This document shows, in pieces, positions 45,162 to 53,726 of a stretch of 64,000 nucleotides of DNA. The notes under the pieces were generated by a model. The model had not been told where the DNA came from. It did no database searches and saw only the letters and a list, made by a program, of their open reading frames with translations. The stretch's first letter is position 1, and every line of letters begins with the position of its first letter. This DNA is from Pantanalinema rosaneae (lineage in GTDB: Bacteria; Cyanobacteriota; Cyanobacteriia; Leptolyngbyales; Leptolyngbyaceae). The stretch covers positions 26,076 through 90,075 of the forward strand of contig NZ_JBLZFZ010000028.1 in the NCBI RefSeq assembly GCF_050753385.1. The letters are read 5' to 3'. The translations under genes and the position numbers were made by a program.

Positions 45162-47135
45162 GTGATAAAACCATCCACCCGATTTACAGTTTGTTTGGGA
45201 CTGTTAGCCGGTAGTCTGGCAATTTCCCCGATCGCAAGAGCTGACATTCCAATTTCAGGCGGACAAATTTCCGGGGGGGCTGCTTTCTTTGTACCCCGCA
45301 CAACCACAGGGACGACCACAGGGACAACGACAGGGAACACCACTACCCCTGGTTCTCCCGTGTTGTTTGATACGGTAATCCAAACCCTCCGTATTGTTAC
45401 TCCCAGCAATGGTTCCACCAGCACAGCCCGCTTCTTGCCGACTGCCGCCGGTTTTACAGATACCAATAGTGATGGCATTCCTAATAGCGGAGACATCGGG
45501 CGGCTTCAGGGTGTGTTGTCTGGGGTTGCCTTCTCCAGTGCGGGTAGCCCAGTGTTTTTCCAGGGAGTCCCAACCGCCCTGCGATTCTCGCTCACCAGTT
45601 TTTCGCCAAATCTGATTCAGGGTGGAACGTTAATCAGCCCCCAACAGGCGGGCAGCACTCCAGAGATCTTTTTGCCGGTGACTGGAGTTACCCTGTCACC
45701 AACCTCCAGTAGCACCTATACGGCTCGCACTGGCTCATTAAATGTGGGCCCATTTAGCGGCAACCTGGTGGGTGATTTTGTGGGCTTACCAGCCGATCTG
45801 CAATTCCGGGATGCCGGTAGTGGCAGCAATACCACCCCCACCGTGATCGAACTGGGTCGCCGTATTAAGTTCGATTTCCGGGGCAGTAATGTGATCCCGA
45901 CTCAACCCACGACCACCGGCACTGGCACTGGAACCGGCACTGGCACAACCACCGGAACCGGAACTGGGACGGGGACGACCACTGGAACTGGGACAACGAC
46001 CGGGACTGGGACAACGACCGGGACTGGGACAACGACCGGAACTGGGACAACGACTGGGACGGGAACGACCACGGGTACTGGCACCGGAACAACGACGGCT
46101 CAAGGTCCCACGTTGAATCAAACCACAGATCTTGATCCGTTAGATGGCTCGTTGCAATTTAACGGCCCAACGACCAGTTTCCAGATTCAAAGTGTGGGTA
46201 CGCCGGGAACCAGAGAATTCAAGATCGACGGCACGATCGCGAATCTCAATATTGCCCTAACCGCTCCGTTTACCTATACCCAACAGGGAACGCTGAGTAA
46301 TACGGCAGCCACGACGTATCAGATCAGTGGTGAAGGTCCTGGATACATTTCGTTTGGTGGTACTAACTCCATTGCCTTTTCTGGTACAGCCCGACGAGAT
46401 ACCCGATTCCGGTTTGACCAGGCAGGGGGCAGCATTAATGGTAGAAGCTCGGGAGATGTGTCGTTTAATCTCCGGGGTCAAAACGACGATTTTAGTAGTG
46501 GCTATACTCCACGTTCGGGCTTGTACTCGACTGGTACAGTCTTTACGGTGATTCCATCCATCACGATCGTCTCCATTTCTGGCTCGGCTTCAGGGTCAGG
46601 CAGTGTCACTGGTGGCACAACGGGCACGTCGTTTACAGGCACTCCTGTGCGAATTGTGACGAACAACACGAACTCTATCTTCTTCGCTCCATTTAATGCC
46701 TCTGTCAGTGTGCGGGGTGATGACGATGACGATGACGATGACGATCGGCGGGATGATGCCACCCGTTACTACACCATTTACCAACCCGCAGGTTCGGTGC
46801 AGTATGTGGTTGAGCAGGGTTCTGGCGGTCGCATTCTGGTGGTTGAACGGGAGCGGGGTCGCGGTCGGGCAAATGGTCAGCGCCGGCGTGTGGTCGCAAC
46901 TTACCAAACCGTAGGGCTGCCTAGCCGTGTCTTTCCTGGCATGATTGGTCTACGCCAACTGCCCACCGAACAGACGGGAGTTACGGATGATACGCAACAG
47001 CCGTCATCGGGGACAACGACCCCAGACACAACTACAACCCCCGGGACAACCACCACACCTGGGACAACCACTACACCGGATACAACGACCACACCCGGGA
47101 CAACGACCACCCCTTCAACGGGGACACAACCCTAG
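45162..47135 (+). CDS. exported Thr-Gly repeat protein with poly-Asp run
   Basis: This 657-residue protein is of unrecognised family. A signal peptide (about 1-27, ending SPIARA-D) indicates export. It has a first globular region (about 60-245), then a Thr-Gly low-complexity stretch (about 247-313, GTGTTTGTG units), a second beta-rich region (about 315-505), a run of nine Asp (about 520-528) flanked by Arg-rich sequence, a basic RERGRGRANGQRRR segment (about 565), and a Thr/Pro tail (about 618-657, TTTTPG units). The tail could be a wall-spanning or glycosylated stalk. The start is a GTG at 45162 with GAGG upstream. The base composition is skewed by the repeats. Surface location is inferred. 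Confidence 0.75.
   Translation: MIKPSTRFTVCLGLLAGSLAISPIARADIPISGGQISGGAAFFVPRTTTGTTTGTTTGNTTTPGSPVLFDTVIQTLRIVTPSNGSTSTARFLPTAAGFTDTNSDGIPNSGDIGRLQGVLSGVAFSSAGSPVFFQGVPTALRFSLTSFSPNLIQGGTLISPQQAGSTPEIFLPVTGVTLSPTSSSTYTARTGSLNVGPFSGNLVGDFVGLPADLQFRDAGSGSNTTPTVIELGRRIKFDFRGSNVIPTQPTTTGTGTGTGTGTTTGTGTGTGTTTGTGTTTGTGTTTGTGTTTGTGTTTGTGTTTGTGTGTTTAQGPTLNQTTDLDPLDGSLQFNGPTTSFQIQSVGTPGTREFKIDGTIANLNIALTAPFTYTQQGTLSNTAATTYQISGEGPGYISFGGTNSIAFSGTARRDTRFRFDQAGGSINGRSSGDVSFNLRGQNDDFSSGYTPRSGLYSTGTVFTVIPSITIVSISGSASGSGSVTGGTTGTSFTGTPVRIVTNNTNSIFFAPFNASVSVRGDDDDDDDDDRRDDATRYYTIYQPAGSVQYVVEQGSGGRILVVERERGRGRANGQRRRVVATYQTVGLPSRVFPGMIGLRQLPTEQTGVTDDTQQPSSGTTTPDTTTTPGTTTTPGTTTTPDTTTTPGTTTTPSTGTQP
45902..46092. 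repeat. Thr-Gly coding tandem repeats
   Basis: About 190 bases of ACC/GGA/ACT/GGG-type codons with imperfect 12- and 18-base units (GGGACAACGACCGGGACT) encode alternating Thr and Gly. The tract is likely to vary in length between strains and may be misassembled. Confidence 0.85.
46719..46745 (+). repeat. GATGAC microsatellite encoding nine Asp
   Basis: Alternating GAT and GAC codons give a run of nine Asp between VRG and RRDD. Slippage would change the number of Asp without breaking the frame if whole codons are lost or gained. Confidence 0.9.
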
Positions 47136-47181
47136 AGGATGGCGATCGGGTAGTTGTTGATTGATCCGTGAACTGAATTCA

Positions 47182-47216
47182 GTAGGGTAGGAGGTCACTC
47201 ACCTACCCTATTTTTT
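47182..47216 (+). terminator. terminator after the Thr-Gly repeat gene
   Basis: TAGGGTAGG / CCTACCCTA with a 10-base loop is followed by six T. The adjacent debranching-enzyme gene on the minus strand ends at 47230, and the same stem may also act on it. Confidence 0.88.
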
Positions 47217-47229
47217 GTGGTGTGGATGA

Positions 47230-49224
47230 TTAGGATTGTGGTTCGGTCGCCAACCATGCCCGTAAAGTTTCTGCCACTGTCCACGCTTGAGCAATGCAGC
47301 CTTTAGGAGTCATGGGAGCATCACCATCAAAAACTTCACTTAATGTGCCAATGCCAGCCGCACTGAGATGGTTGATCATTGGTTCGAGGAACTCGCGAGC
47401 CTTGGCAGAATTGTTATAAACCCGCAGATGCGCCAGAACAAATGGTCCTAACAGCCAACCCCAAACGGTGCCCTGGTGGTAGGCTGCATCACGTTGAACG
47501 GGATCCCCACCATAATGACCTTGATAGAGCGGATCATCGGGAGCCAGCGATCGCAGTCCATGCGAGGTGAGTAGCGATCGGCTACAGGCATCAACCACAC
47601 TCTTTTGGTGGGCGGGGCTCAATGGACTTTCGGTTAAGGAAACCGCAAAGATTTGATTGGGACGCAGGGAGGCATCATCGCCATCGGGACTATCTAACAC
47701 GTCATAGCAATATCCCAGTTCCGCATTCCAGAAGCGACTGAAGCGGGCTTGGGCACGATCGGCGATCGCTTCATATTCCTGATGGGGTTTACCGATGCGC
47801 CGAGCTAAATGGGCGGCGGTACGGAGAGCGTTGTACCATAGGGCATTAATTTCCACGGGTTTACCAATGCGGGGAGTCACGACCCAATCGCCAATCTTGG
47901 CATCCATCCAGGTGAGCTGAACCCCCTGTTCTCCGGCATATAACAAGCCATCGGCGGGATCGAGATGAATATTGTACCGGGTACCCCGGCAATGCCAGTC
48001 CACGATGTCTGCCAGGATGGGGAAGAGTTCGCGGATCAAGTCATCATCCTCGGTGACGGCGTAATAGGCGCGTACCGCTTCAAAATACCAGAGGGTAGCA
48101 TCGACCGTGTTGTATTCGGGCTGTTCTCCAACATCGGGAAAGCGATTGGGGATCATGCCCTGATCAACGTAATGGGCAAAAGTGCTCAGAATCGAACGGG
48201 CAATTTCGGGACGACCCGTAGACAGGGTCAACCCCGGTAGACTGATCATGGTGTCTCGCCCCCAATCACTGAACCAGGGATACCCAGCAATGATGGTTTT
48301 ACCGTTGGGTTCTTCGGGCACTGGACGATGGACAATAAATTGATCGGCGGCTAACACCAGGCGCTGGGCAAACTCGGGATCGCGGGATTCGATCGGGCGG
48401 CTGGTACGCCATAGTCCCAACAGTTTTTGGTCATAAATCCGCCGATTTTTCAGAGCCGCTTCGCCGTCTACGGTCACTTTGGCTTCGCTACTTGCCACGA
48501 TCGTCAATGATTCTCCTGGCTGTAAGGTGGCTTGGAAGGTGGCAGTATGCAGATGGTCATCCCGATCGTTTAGCCCCCGTTCTCGTTCAGCAGCTAGATC
48601 GAAGTTGTAATACCAATCATGGGTGGGGATCACTTCAGCGCGATCGCAGAGGAGGGTAATTGGAGTGGCTTCCGGAAAAGCAGAGATACACACGCCTTGA
48701 TCGATCGGCACCACCGTCATGCGCCATCCCTGTCCCCGTGTGCGGCTGTGATAATCCCGATAGTTCACCAGGGCTTCCAGGGTTAAGGTTAAGGGTTGGG
48801 TGGCTCGTAGCAGGTGATACGACACATAGGTGGTATTGGCTCCTGGCTGCATCCAGATCCGTTTTTCCAGTAGTGCATCGCCACAGGCATACCGCCAGAC
48901 GGGAATTGAGCCTTCCAAGGTAAATCGTTCAATATGGCGGTAGCCCTGGGGAGAGATCACCTGACCAGCCCAGCGGTTGGTGCAAAGAGAATAAAACCGA
49001 TCGCCGTACACAACCGTCTCGTCTAATTTGCTGACTAGTAAGGTGCGTCCTAGCGGCGGATTGAAAGCGGCAACTAAGATCCCGTGATAGCACCGGGTGA
49101 GCGATCCGGCGATCGTGCCTGAGGCATATCCGCCAATCCCATTTGTAACCAGCCATTCCCGTGTTTCTGCCAGATCCAGTACACCACACACTTCCCGCCC
49201 AAAATGAATTCCCGCTGGCATCAT
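47230..49224 (-). CDS. glycogen debranching enzyme-type protein (amylo-alpha-1,6-glucosidase family)
   Basis: This 664-residue protein has an N-terminal GDE_N domain (about 10-230, opening EWLVTNGIGGYASGT) and a C-terminal (alpha/alpha)6 domain (about 275-655) with GYPWFSDWGRDTMISLPGL near 315-335, EYNTVDATLW near 385, PVEINALWYNAL near 478 and RDAAYHQGTVWGWLLGPF near 575-592. These match the GH133-type glucosidase family that acts on glycogen branch points. Cyanobacteria also have GlgX, which does the main isoamylase step, so the exact substrate here is not fixed. There is no signal peptide. The gene is divergent from argG across 340 bases. Confidence 0.92.
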   Translation of the reverse strand: MMPAGIHFGREVCGVLDLAETREWLVTNGIGGYASGTIAGSLTRCYHGILVAAFNPPLGRTLLVSKLDETVVYGDRFYSLCTNRWAGQVISPQGYRHIERFTLEGSIPVWRYACGDALLEKRIWMQPGANTTYVSYHLLRATQPLTLTLEALVNYRDYHSRTRGQGWRMTVVPIDQGVCISAFPEATPITLLCDRAEVIPTHDWYYNFDLAAERERGLNDRDDHLHTATFQATLQPGESLTIVASSEAKVTVDGEAALKNRRIYDQKLLGLWRTSRPIESRDPEFAQRLVLAADQFIVHRPVPEEPNGKTIIAGYPWFSDWGRDTMISLPGLTLSTGRPEIARSILSTFAHYVDQGMIPNRFPDVGEQPEYNTVDATLWYFEAVRAYYAVTEDDDLIRELFPILADIVDWHCRGTRYNIHLDPADGLLYAGEQGVQLTWMDAKIGDWVVTPRIGKPVEINALWYNALRTAAHLARRIGKPHQEYEAIADRAQARFSRFWNAELGYCYDVLDSPDGDDASLRPNQIFAVSLTESPLSPAHQKSVVDACSRSLLTSHGLRSLAPDDPLYQGHYGGDPVQRDAAYHQGTVWGWLLGPFVLAHLRVYNNSAKAREFLEPMINHLSAAGIGTLSEVFDGDAPMTPKGCIAQAWTVAETLRAWLATEPQS

Positions 49225-49564
49225 TGCTTGTTCTCACCGTTCTAGTCTCATTGCCACTGTTGGTGGCAAATCCTAATCTGTGCTTGCTTGCGCTATTAAA
49301 CTGTAGCAAGTTGCATCGTTGCCGATAGGTAGATGAGGATTGGGTTTTCACCGCAATTTTTTAACAGTAATGATGCTATCTGTAATGTTTCAACTAATCT
49401 TGCTGTGGGGATCACAATAGCGATGGCCGATCGTGGTTCATGCTGTCCCTGAGCTTTTGCCTGTCCGGCAGTTAACCTATCACAATTTCTGTACTGTCTC
49501 TGACAAGAATCAGGGACAATTCGCTGCATAATATTTCAGTTGTTTCAATCAAACTGTAAGAGTC
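49225..49564. other. 340-base divergent promoter region (debranching enzyme / argG)
   Basis: Contains a TAATAT box near 49528 that could be the argG -10 element; its -35 is not clear. No gene or repeat recognised. Confidence 0.45.
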
Positions 49565-50767
49565 ATGGGGCGCGCCAATAAAGTTGTGCTGGCATATTCA
49601 GGCGGAGTCGATACCTCCGTTTGTATTCCGTACCTCAAACATGAATGGGGGGTACAGGAGGTGATTACGCTTGCCGCTGATTTAGGGCAAGGAGATGAAT
49701 TAGAGCCAGTGCGGCAAAAAGCGCTTGACTCGGGGGCGTCACAGTCGTTGGTAATTAATGCGATCGCGAATTTCGTTAAGGATTACGCCTTTCCCGCGAT
49801 TCAAGCCAATGCTTTATACGAAAATCGTTATCCTCTGTCAACAGCTCTGGCACGTCCGTTAATTGCCAAATTGCTGGTCGATGCCGCCGTGGAATATGGA
49901 GCAGATGCGGTTGCCCACGGGTGTACGGGCAAGGGGAATGATCAGGTGCGATTTGATGTGTCGATCGCAGCATTGAATCCCAATCTGAAAGTGTTGACCC
50001 CGGCGCGGGAATGGGGCATGAGTCGGGAGGAGACGATCGCCTATGGCGAACGCTTTGGCATCCCGGCTCCGGTGAAAAAATCCTCTCCCTATAGTATTGA
50101 TAGCAATCTGTTGGGACGGGCGATCGAAGCAGGTCCCCTGGAAGATCCCTGGACAGAGCCACCCGAAGAAGTCTTTGCAATGACTAAAGCGATCGCCGAG
50201 ACTCCGAATCAGCCGGAGTATGTTGAGATCGGCTTTGAGCGGGGAGTCCCGGTGAGTCTGAATAATCAAGCGCTTGATCCCGTTAGCTTAATTAGCCAGT
50301 TAAATACGATCGTCGGTAATCATGCCGTCGGGCGGATTGACATGATTGAAAATCGTTTAGTGGGGATCAAGTCACGGGAGATTTATGAAACGCCAGCGAT
50401 GACTGTATTGATCGATGCCCACCGCGATCTAGAAAGCCTGACGCTCACGGCCGATGTGACTCAGTACAAACGAGGGATTGAAGAAACCTACTCTCGTATG
50501 ATTTATAACGGACTATGGTACAGCCCGCTCAGAGAAGCGCTAGATGGGTTTGTCCAGAAAACCCAGGAACGGGTGACGGGAACGGTGCGAGTCAAACTGT
50601 TCAAAGGTAGTGCGATCGTCGTTGGTCGCAAGTCAACGAATTCCCTGTACACAGAAGATTTGGCAACCTACGGCGCTGCTGACCAGTTTGACCACAAAGC
50701 GGCTGAAGGTTTTGTTTATGTTTGGGGATTACCGACTCGGGTTTGGTCAGAAAAACTGCGTCAGTAA
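49565..50767 (+). CDS. argG: argininosuccinate synthase
   Basis: This 400-residue protein is full length for ArgG. The ATP-binding P-loop AYSGGVDTSVCIPYL (about 10-24) and HGCTGKGNDQVRF (about 119-131) are intact, and further family motifs PAREWGMSRE near 146 and PYSIDSNLLGRAIE near 178 are present. ArgG condenses citrulline and aspartate using ATP in arginine synthesis and also supplies arginine for cyanophycin. The stop lies 10 bases from the convergent DedA gene stop. Confidence 0.97.
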   Translation: MGRANKVVLAYSGGVDTSVCIPYLKHEWGVQEVITLAADLGQGDELEPVRQKALDSGASQSLVINAIANFVKDYAFPAIQANALYENRYPLSTALARPLIAKLLVDAAVEYGADAVAHGCTGKGNDQVRFDVSIAALNPNLKVLTPAREWGMSREETIAYGERFGIPAPVKKSSPYSIDSNLLGRAIEAGPLEDPWTEPPEEVFAMTKAIAETPNQPEYVEIGFERGVPVSLNNQALDPVSLISQLNTIVGNHAVGRIDMIENRLVGIKSREIYETPAMTVLIDAHRDLESLTLTADVTQYKRGIEETYSRMIYNGLWYSPLREALDGFVQKTQERVTGTVRVKLFKGSAIVVGRKSTNSLYTEDLATYGAADQFDHKAAEGFVYVWGLPTRVWSEKLRQ

Positions 50768-50777
50768 TCCCGATTAA

Positions 50778-51446
50778 CTAATTACCTTCAACGGTAGGTT
50801 CTTCAGGCGGTTGGCTATGAGCTGCCGCCTCTTGTTTTGCCTTGCGAGACTCTAACCATAAGGGGATCACCAACCAAGCCACGACGATTAGCAGAGTCAG
50901 CAGCGCAAATCGGCTTGCCCAAGCGACTAACTGTTCCAAGGGAATAATCTGTCCAGCGACATAGGACAACGTCACCATTACCGTTGCCCAGGCGGCGGCT
51001 CCTAGGGTGTTATACAGCAAAAACTTTAAATACGGCATTTCCGCAATCCCGGCAAGGGGACTGGCAAAAATCCGCAACAGTGCCACAAACCGTCCCAGGA
51101 ATACGGCTTTAGTAGCATTATCACTAAATTGATCCCGCAGGCTAACCAGTTGGGCTTCTTGCATCCGAAACACGCGCCCGATGCCTAACAAGAGTGACCA
51201 CCCCCCCCAACGCCCGACCCAGTAGCCAACATTGCCACCGATCGCTGCCCCTAAGGTAGCATCGCCTAGCACAATCCAATAATTCAATTGATCATTTCCA
51301 GCCAGAAAGCCTCCTGCCAGAGTCACCGTTTCACCCGGAATGGGAATTCCGATATTTTCCAGCAGAATCCCCAGAAAAACTGCCCAGTACCCATACTGCT
51401 GAGCCAGTTCTTGGATCGTTTCCAATGAGATAAAGTCCAACGACAT
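50778..51446 (-). CDS. DedA-family membrane protein
   Basis: This 222-residue integral membrane protein has the DedA/VTT layout: a YWAVFLGILLENIGIPIPGE motif near 20-39 (the E and P of the re-entrant loop), GGNVGYWVGRWGG near 70, FLGRFVALLRIFASPLAGIAEM near 115-136 and further helices. DedA proteins are needed for membrane homeostasis and have been linked to lipid flipping. The Pro/Glu-rich C-terminal tail (about 198-222) is short and polar. Confidence 0.93.
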   Translation of the reverse strand: MSLDFISLETIQELAQQYGYWAVFLGILLENIGIPIPGETVTLAGGFLAGNDQLNYWIVLGDATLGAAIGGNVGYWVGRWGGWSLLLGIGRVFRMQEAQLVSLRDQFSDNATKAVFLGRFVALLRIFASPLAGIAEMPYLKFLLYNTLGAAAWATVMVTLSYVAGQIIPLEQLVAWASRFALLTLLIVVAWLVIPLWLESRKAKQEAAAHSQPPEEPTVEGN

Positions 51447-52002
51447 GCAGCGAAGCCTTCACAAAACTTATCCGTTGCTCCGATCTTGACGTGCCGATCG
51501 GAGATCTGTCAATTCTGGAGGCTCTATCTGTAGGAGAGAAGTCAGTTATCCGCCTAAGCAAATTACTGATTGCCAAGAAATAATTTGCTTAAATTCATAT
51601 CTATAGACAGACTATTATACCACCTTAATGATGCTTGACAGGTGAGACTGTACACTGAAGAACATTTTTACAGCTTTTGGCTAAAACTTCACTAAGTCAT
51701 GGAGCGGTTTTGGTGATTCATAAAGATTCCATAAAGTCGGTGGCAGATCACCCAGCTTTCCTGAATCCGTTTCTATAGTTGTTGGAATCAAGGGTAATTC
51801 CACGTAATTTTTCAGTAGCTCTTGAAGCTATGGCTAATCCCTTAACTCACCCATAACTCTTCAGCATTTGCTGGGCGGAATATCCTTGTTGCTCTTTTCT
51901 CTGCAATCAGGCTTCAGTAATTTTACTAGGCAGGTTGTCTGAGCACACTTACTCGTTGTCCACCAGGGGTTTGCAGTTCAGCACAATATTAAGGTGATGA
52001 TT
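51447..52002. other. 556-base gap between the DedA gene and the STAS gene
   Basis: Holds a perfect 8-base inverted repeat, CTCCGATC and GATCGGAG, at 51478-51503 near the DedA start. No frame with a ribosome site other than that of the STAS gene. AT-rich middle near 51580-51640. Confidence 0.5.
51478..51503. repeat. inverted repeat upstream of the DedA gene
   Basis: CTCCGATC and GATCGGAG flank a 10-base spacer, about 30 bases upstream of the DedA start codon. It could be an operator or a 5' UTR hairpin. The motif overlaps a generic GATCGG-type sequence that is common in this genome. Confidence 0.5.
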
Positions 52003-52380
52003 ATGATTCTCTGTTGTGAAAATAAATTTGCGTTGCTTCAACCTCAAGGGTGCCTGGATGCTGTGGGTAGCATGAAGTTGCAAGAACAGATCGGCGCGAT
52101 CGCGCCAGATACTTACAACCTGTGGATCCTGGATTTGGCGCAGGTTGATTTTATCGATAGTTCTGGCTTAGTGGCGCTGATTGCGGCTTTGAATCGGGCG
52201 AATCAGCATCGCTGCCGCTTGGTAGTGTGTAACTTACACCCAGCCGTCAAACTGATCTTTGAAATTACTCGGCTCGACCAAGCCTTTGAAATTGTGGATA
52301 GTCCTACTACCGTTCTGGATAGTATGGCGACGGTTGGTACAGAGCCGATATTAGTTCAACCTCAATGGGTAGCGGCTTAA
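52003..52380 (+). CDS. STAS-domain anti-sigma factor antagonist-like protein
   Basis: This 125-residue protein is a single STAS domain. The conserved VDFIDSSGLVALI (about 47-59) carries the Ser that is phosphorylated in SpoIIAA/RsbV proteins, and NLHPAVKLIFEITRLDQAF (about 79-97) follows. I chose the ATG at 52003 with AAGG eight bases upstream; in-frame GTG and ATG codons at 51994 and 51997 are alternatives. It would be the phosphorylation substrate of an RsbW-like kinase. The RsbW-like gene at 18345 is the only such kinase in the window and is not adjacent, so pairing is speculative. Confidence 0.9.
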   Translation: MILCCENKFALLQPQGCLDAVGSMKLQEQIGAIAPDTYNLWILDLAQVDFIDSSGLVALIAALNRANQHRCRLVVCNLHPAVKLIFEITRLDQAFEIVDSPTTVLDSMATVGTEPILVQPQWVAA

Positions 52381-52410
52381 TCGGGTCGTGCCCATGTTGT
52401 TAGCACCGAG

Positions 52411-53160
52411 CTAACCATCTGCCATTTTGCCAGTAGCTTGGTGACCTGCGATCGTCAGATCATAGATTGGCTGGCTGGTCAGACAGTACCAGTGGCAACG
52501 GAATAAATCAGGGGTTTGTACGCCTAAGCTGGCGATCGCGGGCAGATCTGGAAAGGGCAGCAGACGATCAAAATACAGTGTTTCCTCGGTAATGCCAAAC
52601 TGCATTAAATAAACGGCAGGTGGTGCATTCAGAGTTTTTAACAGGCGAAAGCCCAAGGCATACAAGGGTTGTCGCCATTCATCGCTTAGGTGAACGGGTT
52701 GGTGATAGCCGATCTCTGGCATCGTAGCTTCAGCCACCGATCGCTCTATTTGCCCGATCACCTCAGCATATAACGCTCCTTTGGCCGTATGAACGATCGG
52801 CAGCCACAAAGTCCCAGAACCAGTGGCATAGTGCCATTGGGCGACCTGCTGGCGCAGCCCTGTAATGTCGCGACAGGTTTGATAAATTGCTGCCGCCGCA
52901 AACCTAAGCTGGTCTGGCAGATTTAGGGTTAGCGGACACAGGAGCGTTTGAGTCAATGCCGCAACTGGATCACTGTCTAGCCGAGCCGCCAGATCTGGGG
53001 TGGTAACAACCTCAACTTGCCAGTCAGCCGTTGAACGATCGGTGGAGGTGTCTGGCAAAATCGCTTGCTTCAATGCCGAAACCGCCTGTGTGATCTGGGG
53101 TGATTCATCACAGGTGAGAGAGATTGCGGCTGGCTCAATTACAATCAGAACGTGGGACAT
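52411..53160 (-). CDS. hypothetical protein, 249 aa
   Basis: I do not recognise this family. It is a soluble protein with no signal peptide and no obvious catalytic motif. Conserved-looking regions are LTLNLPDQLRFAAAAIYQTCR near 80-100 and EETLYFDRLLPFPDLPAI near 190-207. Its ATG overlaps the stop of the coiled-coil gene (TAATG at 53160), so the two are translated together and the proteins probably work together. No function assigned. Confidence 0.7.
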   Translation of the reverse strand: MSHVLIVIEPAAISLTCDESPQITQAVSALKQAILPDTSTDRSTADWQVEVVTTPDLAARLDSDPVAALTQTLLCPLTLNLPDQLRFAAAAIYQTCRDITGLRQQVAQWHYATGSGTLWLPIVHTAKGALYAEVIGQIERSVAEATMPEIGYHQPVHLSDEWRQPLYALGFRLLKTLNAPPAVYLMQFGITEETLYFDRLLPFPDLPAIASLGVQTPDLFRCHWYCLTSQPIYDLTIAGHQATGKMADG

Positions 53161-53708
53161 TAGCCAAAATTAGGCAACGAAACACCAAGACCCGATCGCG
53201 GGAAGCTGGGCAGATCGAGTTGTGCCTGCCGGCGAGTTCTAACGGCTAGCCGATAGCTCACACTTTGCAGTTCAGCATGAAGTTGGCGATTTTCCCGTTG
53301 GATCAGGGCAACTTTTTCCTTCACCGGAGCCATCCGTTCCGCAAATTTCTTCCGGTAAATTTTGGGTAGCTCTTGAATCACTTGCTCTAACATGCGCGAG
53401 CGATCGGTTAACTCTTGCACCGTTTGTTTTAACTGATAGATCTCTGCATCACGCTCAGAAATTTGCTCCTGATAAAACGTTACCTGCTGTTCAACCGATT
53501 TTAATTGCTCCCGCAACGCCCGAACTTCTCCCAAATGCCGCTCAGAGAGATCCGCCGTCGGTTGAAAGTTAACATTTCCTTTAACAAGACGAAATAGTTC
53601 TTGAGAAAGCTGCTGTACCAGATTATCGCGCAGTTGTAATTCTTCGCGCAGACGGGCGACTTCTGCTTGAGAGTCCTGGTGGCTAAACGTGTCAGAAGAA
53701 TGGGTCAC
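53160..53708 (-). CDS. coiled-coil protein (Npun_F5560-like)
   Basis: This 182-residue protein is mostly coiled coil (about 12-165): REELQLRDNLVQQLSQELFR, then VRALREQLKSVEQQVTFYQEQ and LTDRSRMLEQVIQEL. A short C-terminal tail ends LGVSLPNFG. It resembles the cyanobacterial Npun_F5560 family by memory. The start codon is GTG at 53708, and the gene overlaps its downstream neighbour by one base (TAATG). Its role is unknown; a scaffold or partner for the 249-residue protein is an inference from the coupling. Confidence 0.72.
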   Translation of the reverse strand: MTHSSDTFSHQDSQAEVARLREELQLRDNLVQQLSQELFRLVKGNVNFQPTADLSERHLGEVRALREQLKSVEQQVTFYQEQISERDAEIYQLKQTVQELTDRSRMLEQVIQELPKIYRKKFAERMAPVKEKVALIQRENRQLHAELQSVSYRLAVRTRRQAQLDLPSFPRSGLGVSLPNFG

Positions 53709-53726
53709 GGCTTAATCACTCCATTG

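Noticed and set aside
45786..46121. Antisense frames rich in Arg/Ser/Pro/Val opposite the Thr-Gly repeats
   Set aside because: Low-complexity translation of the repeat in other frames; no independent support.
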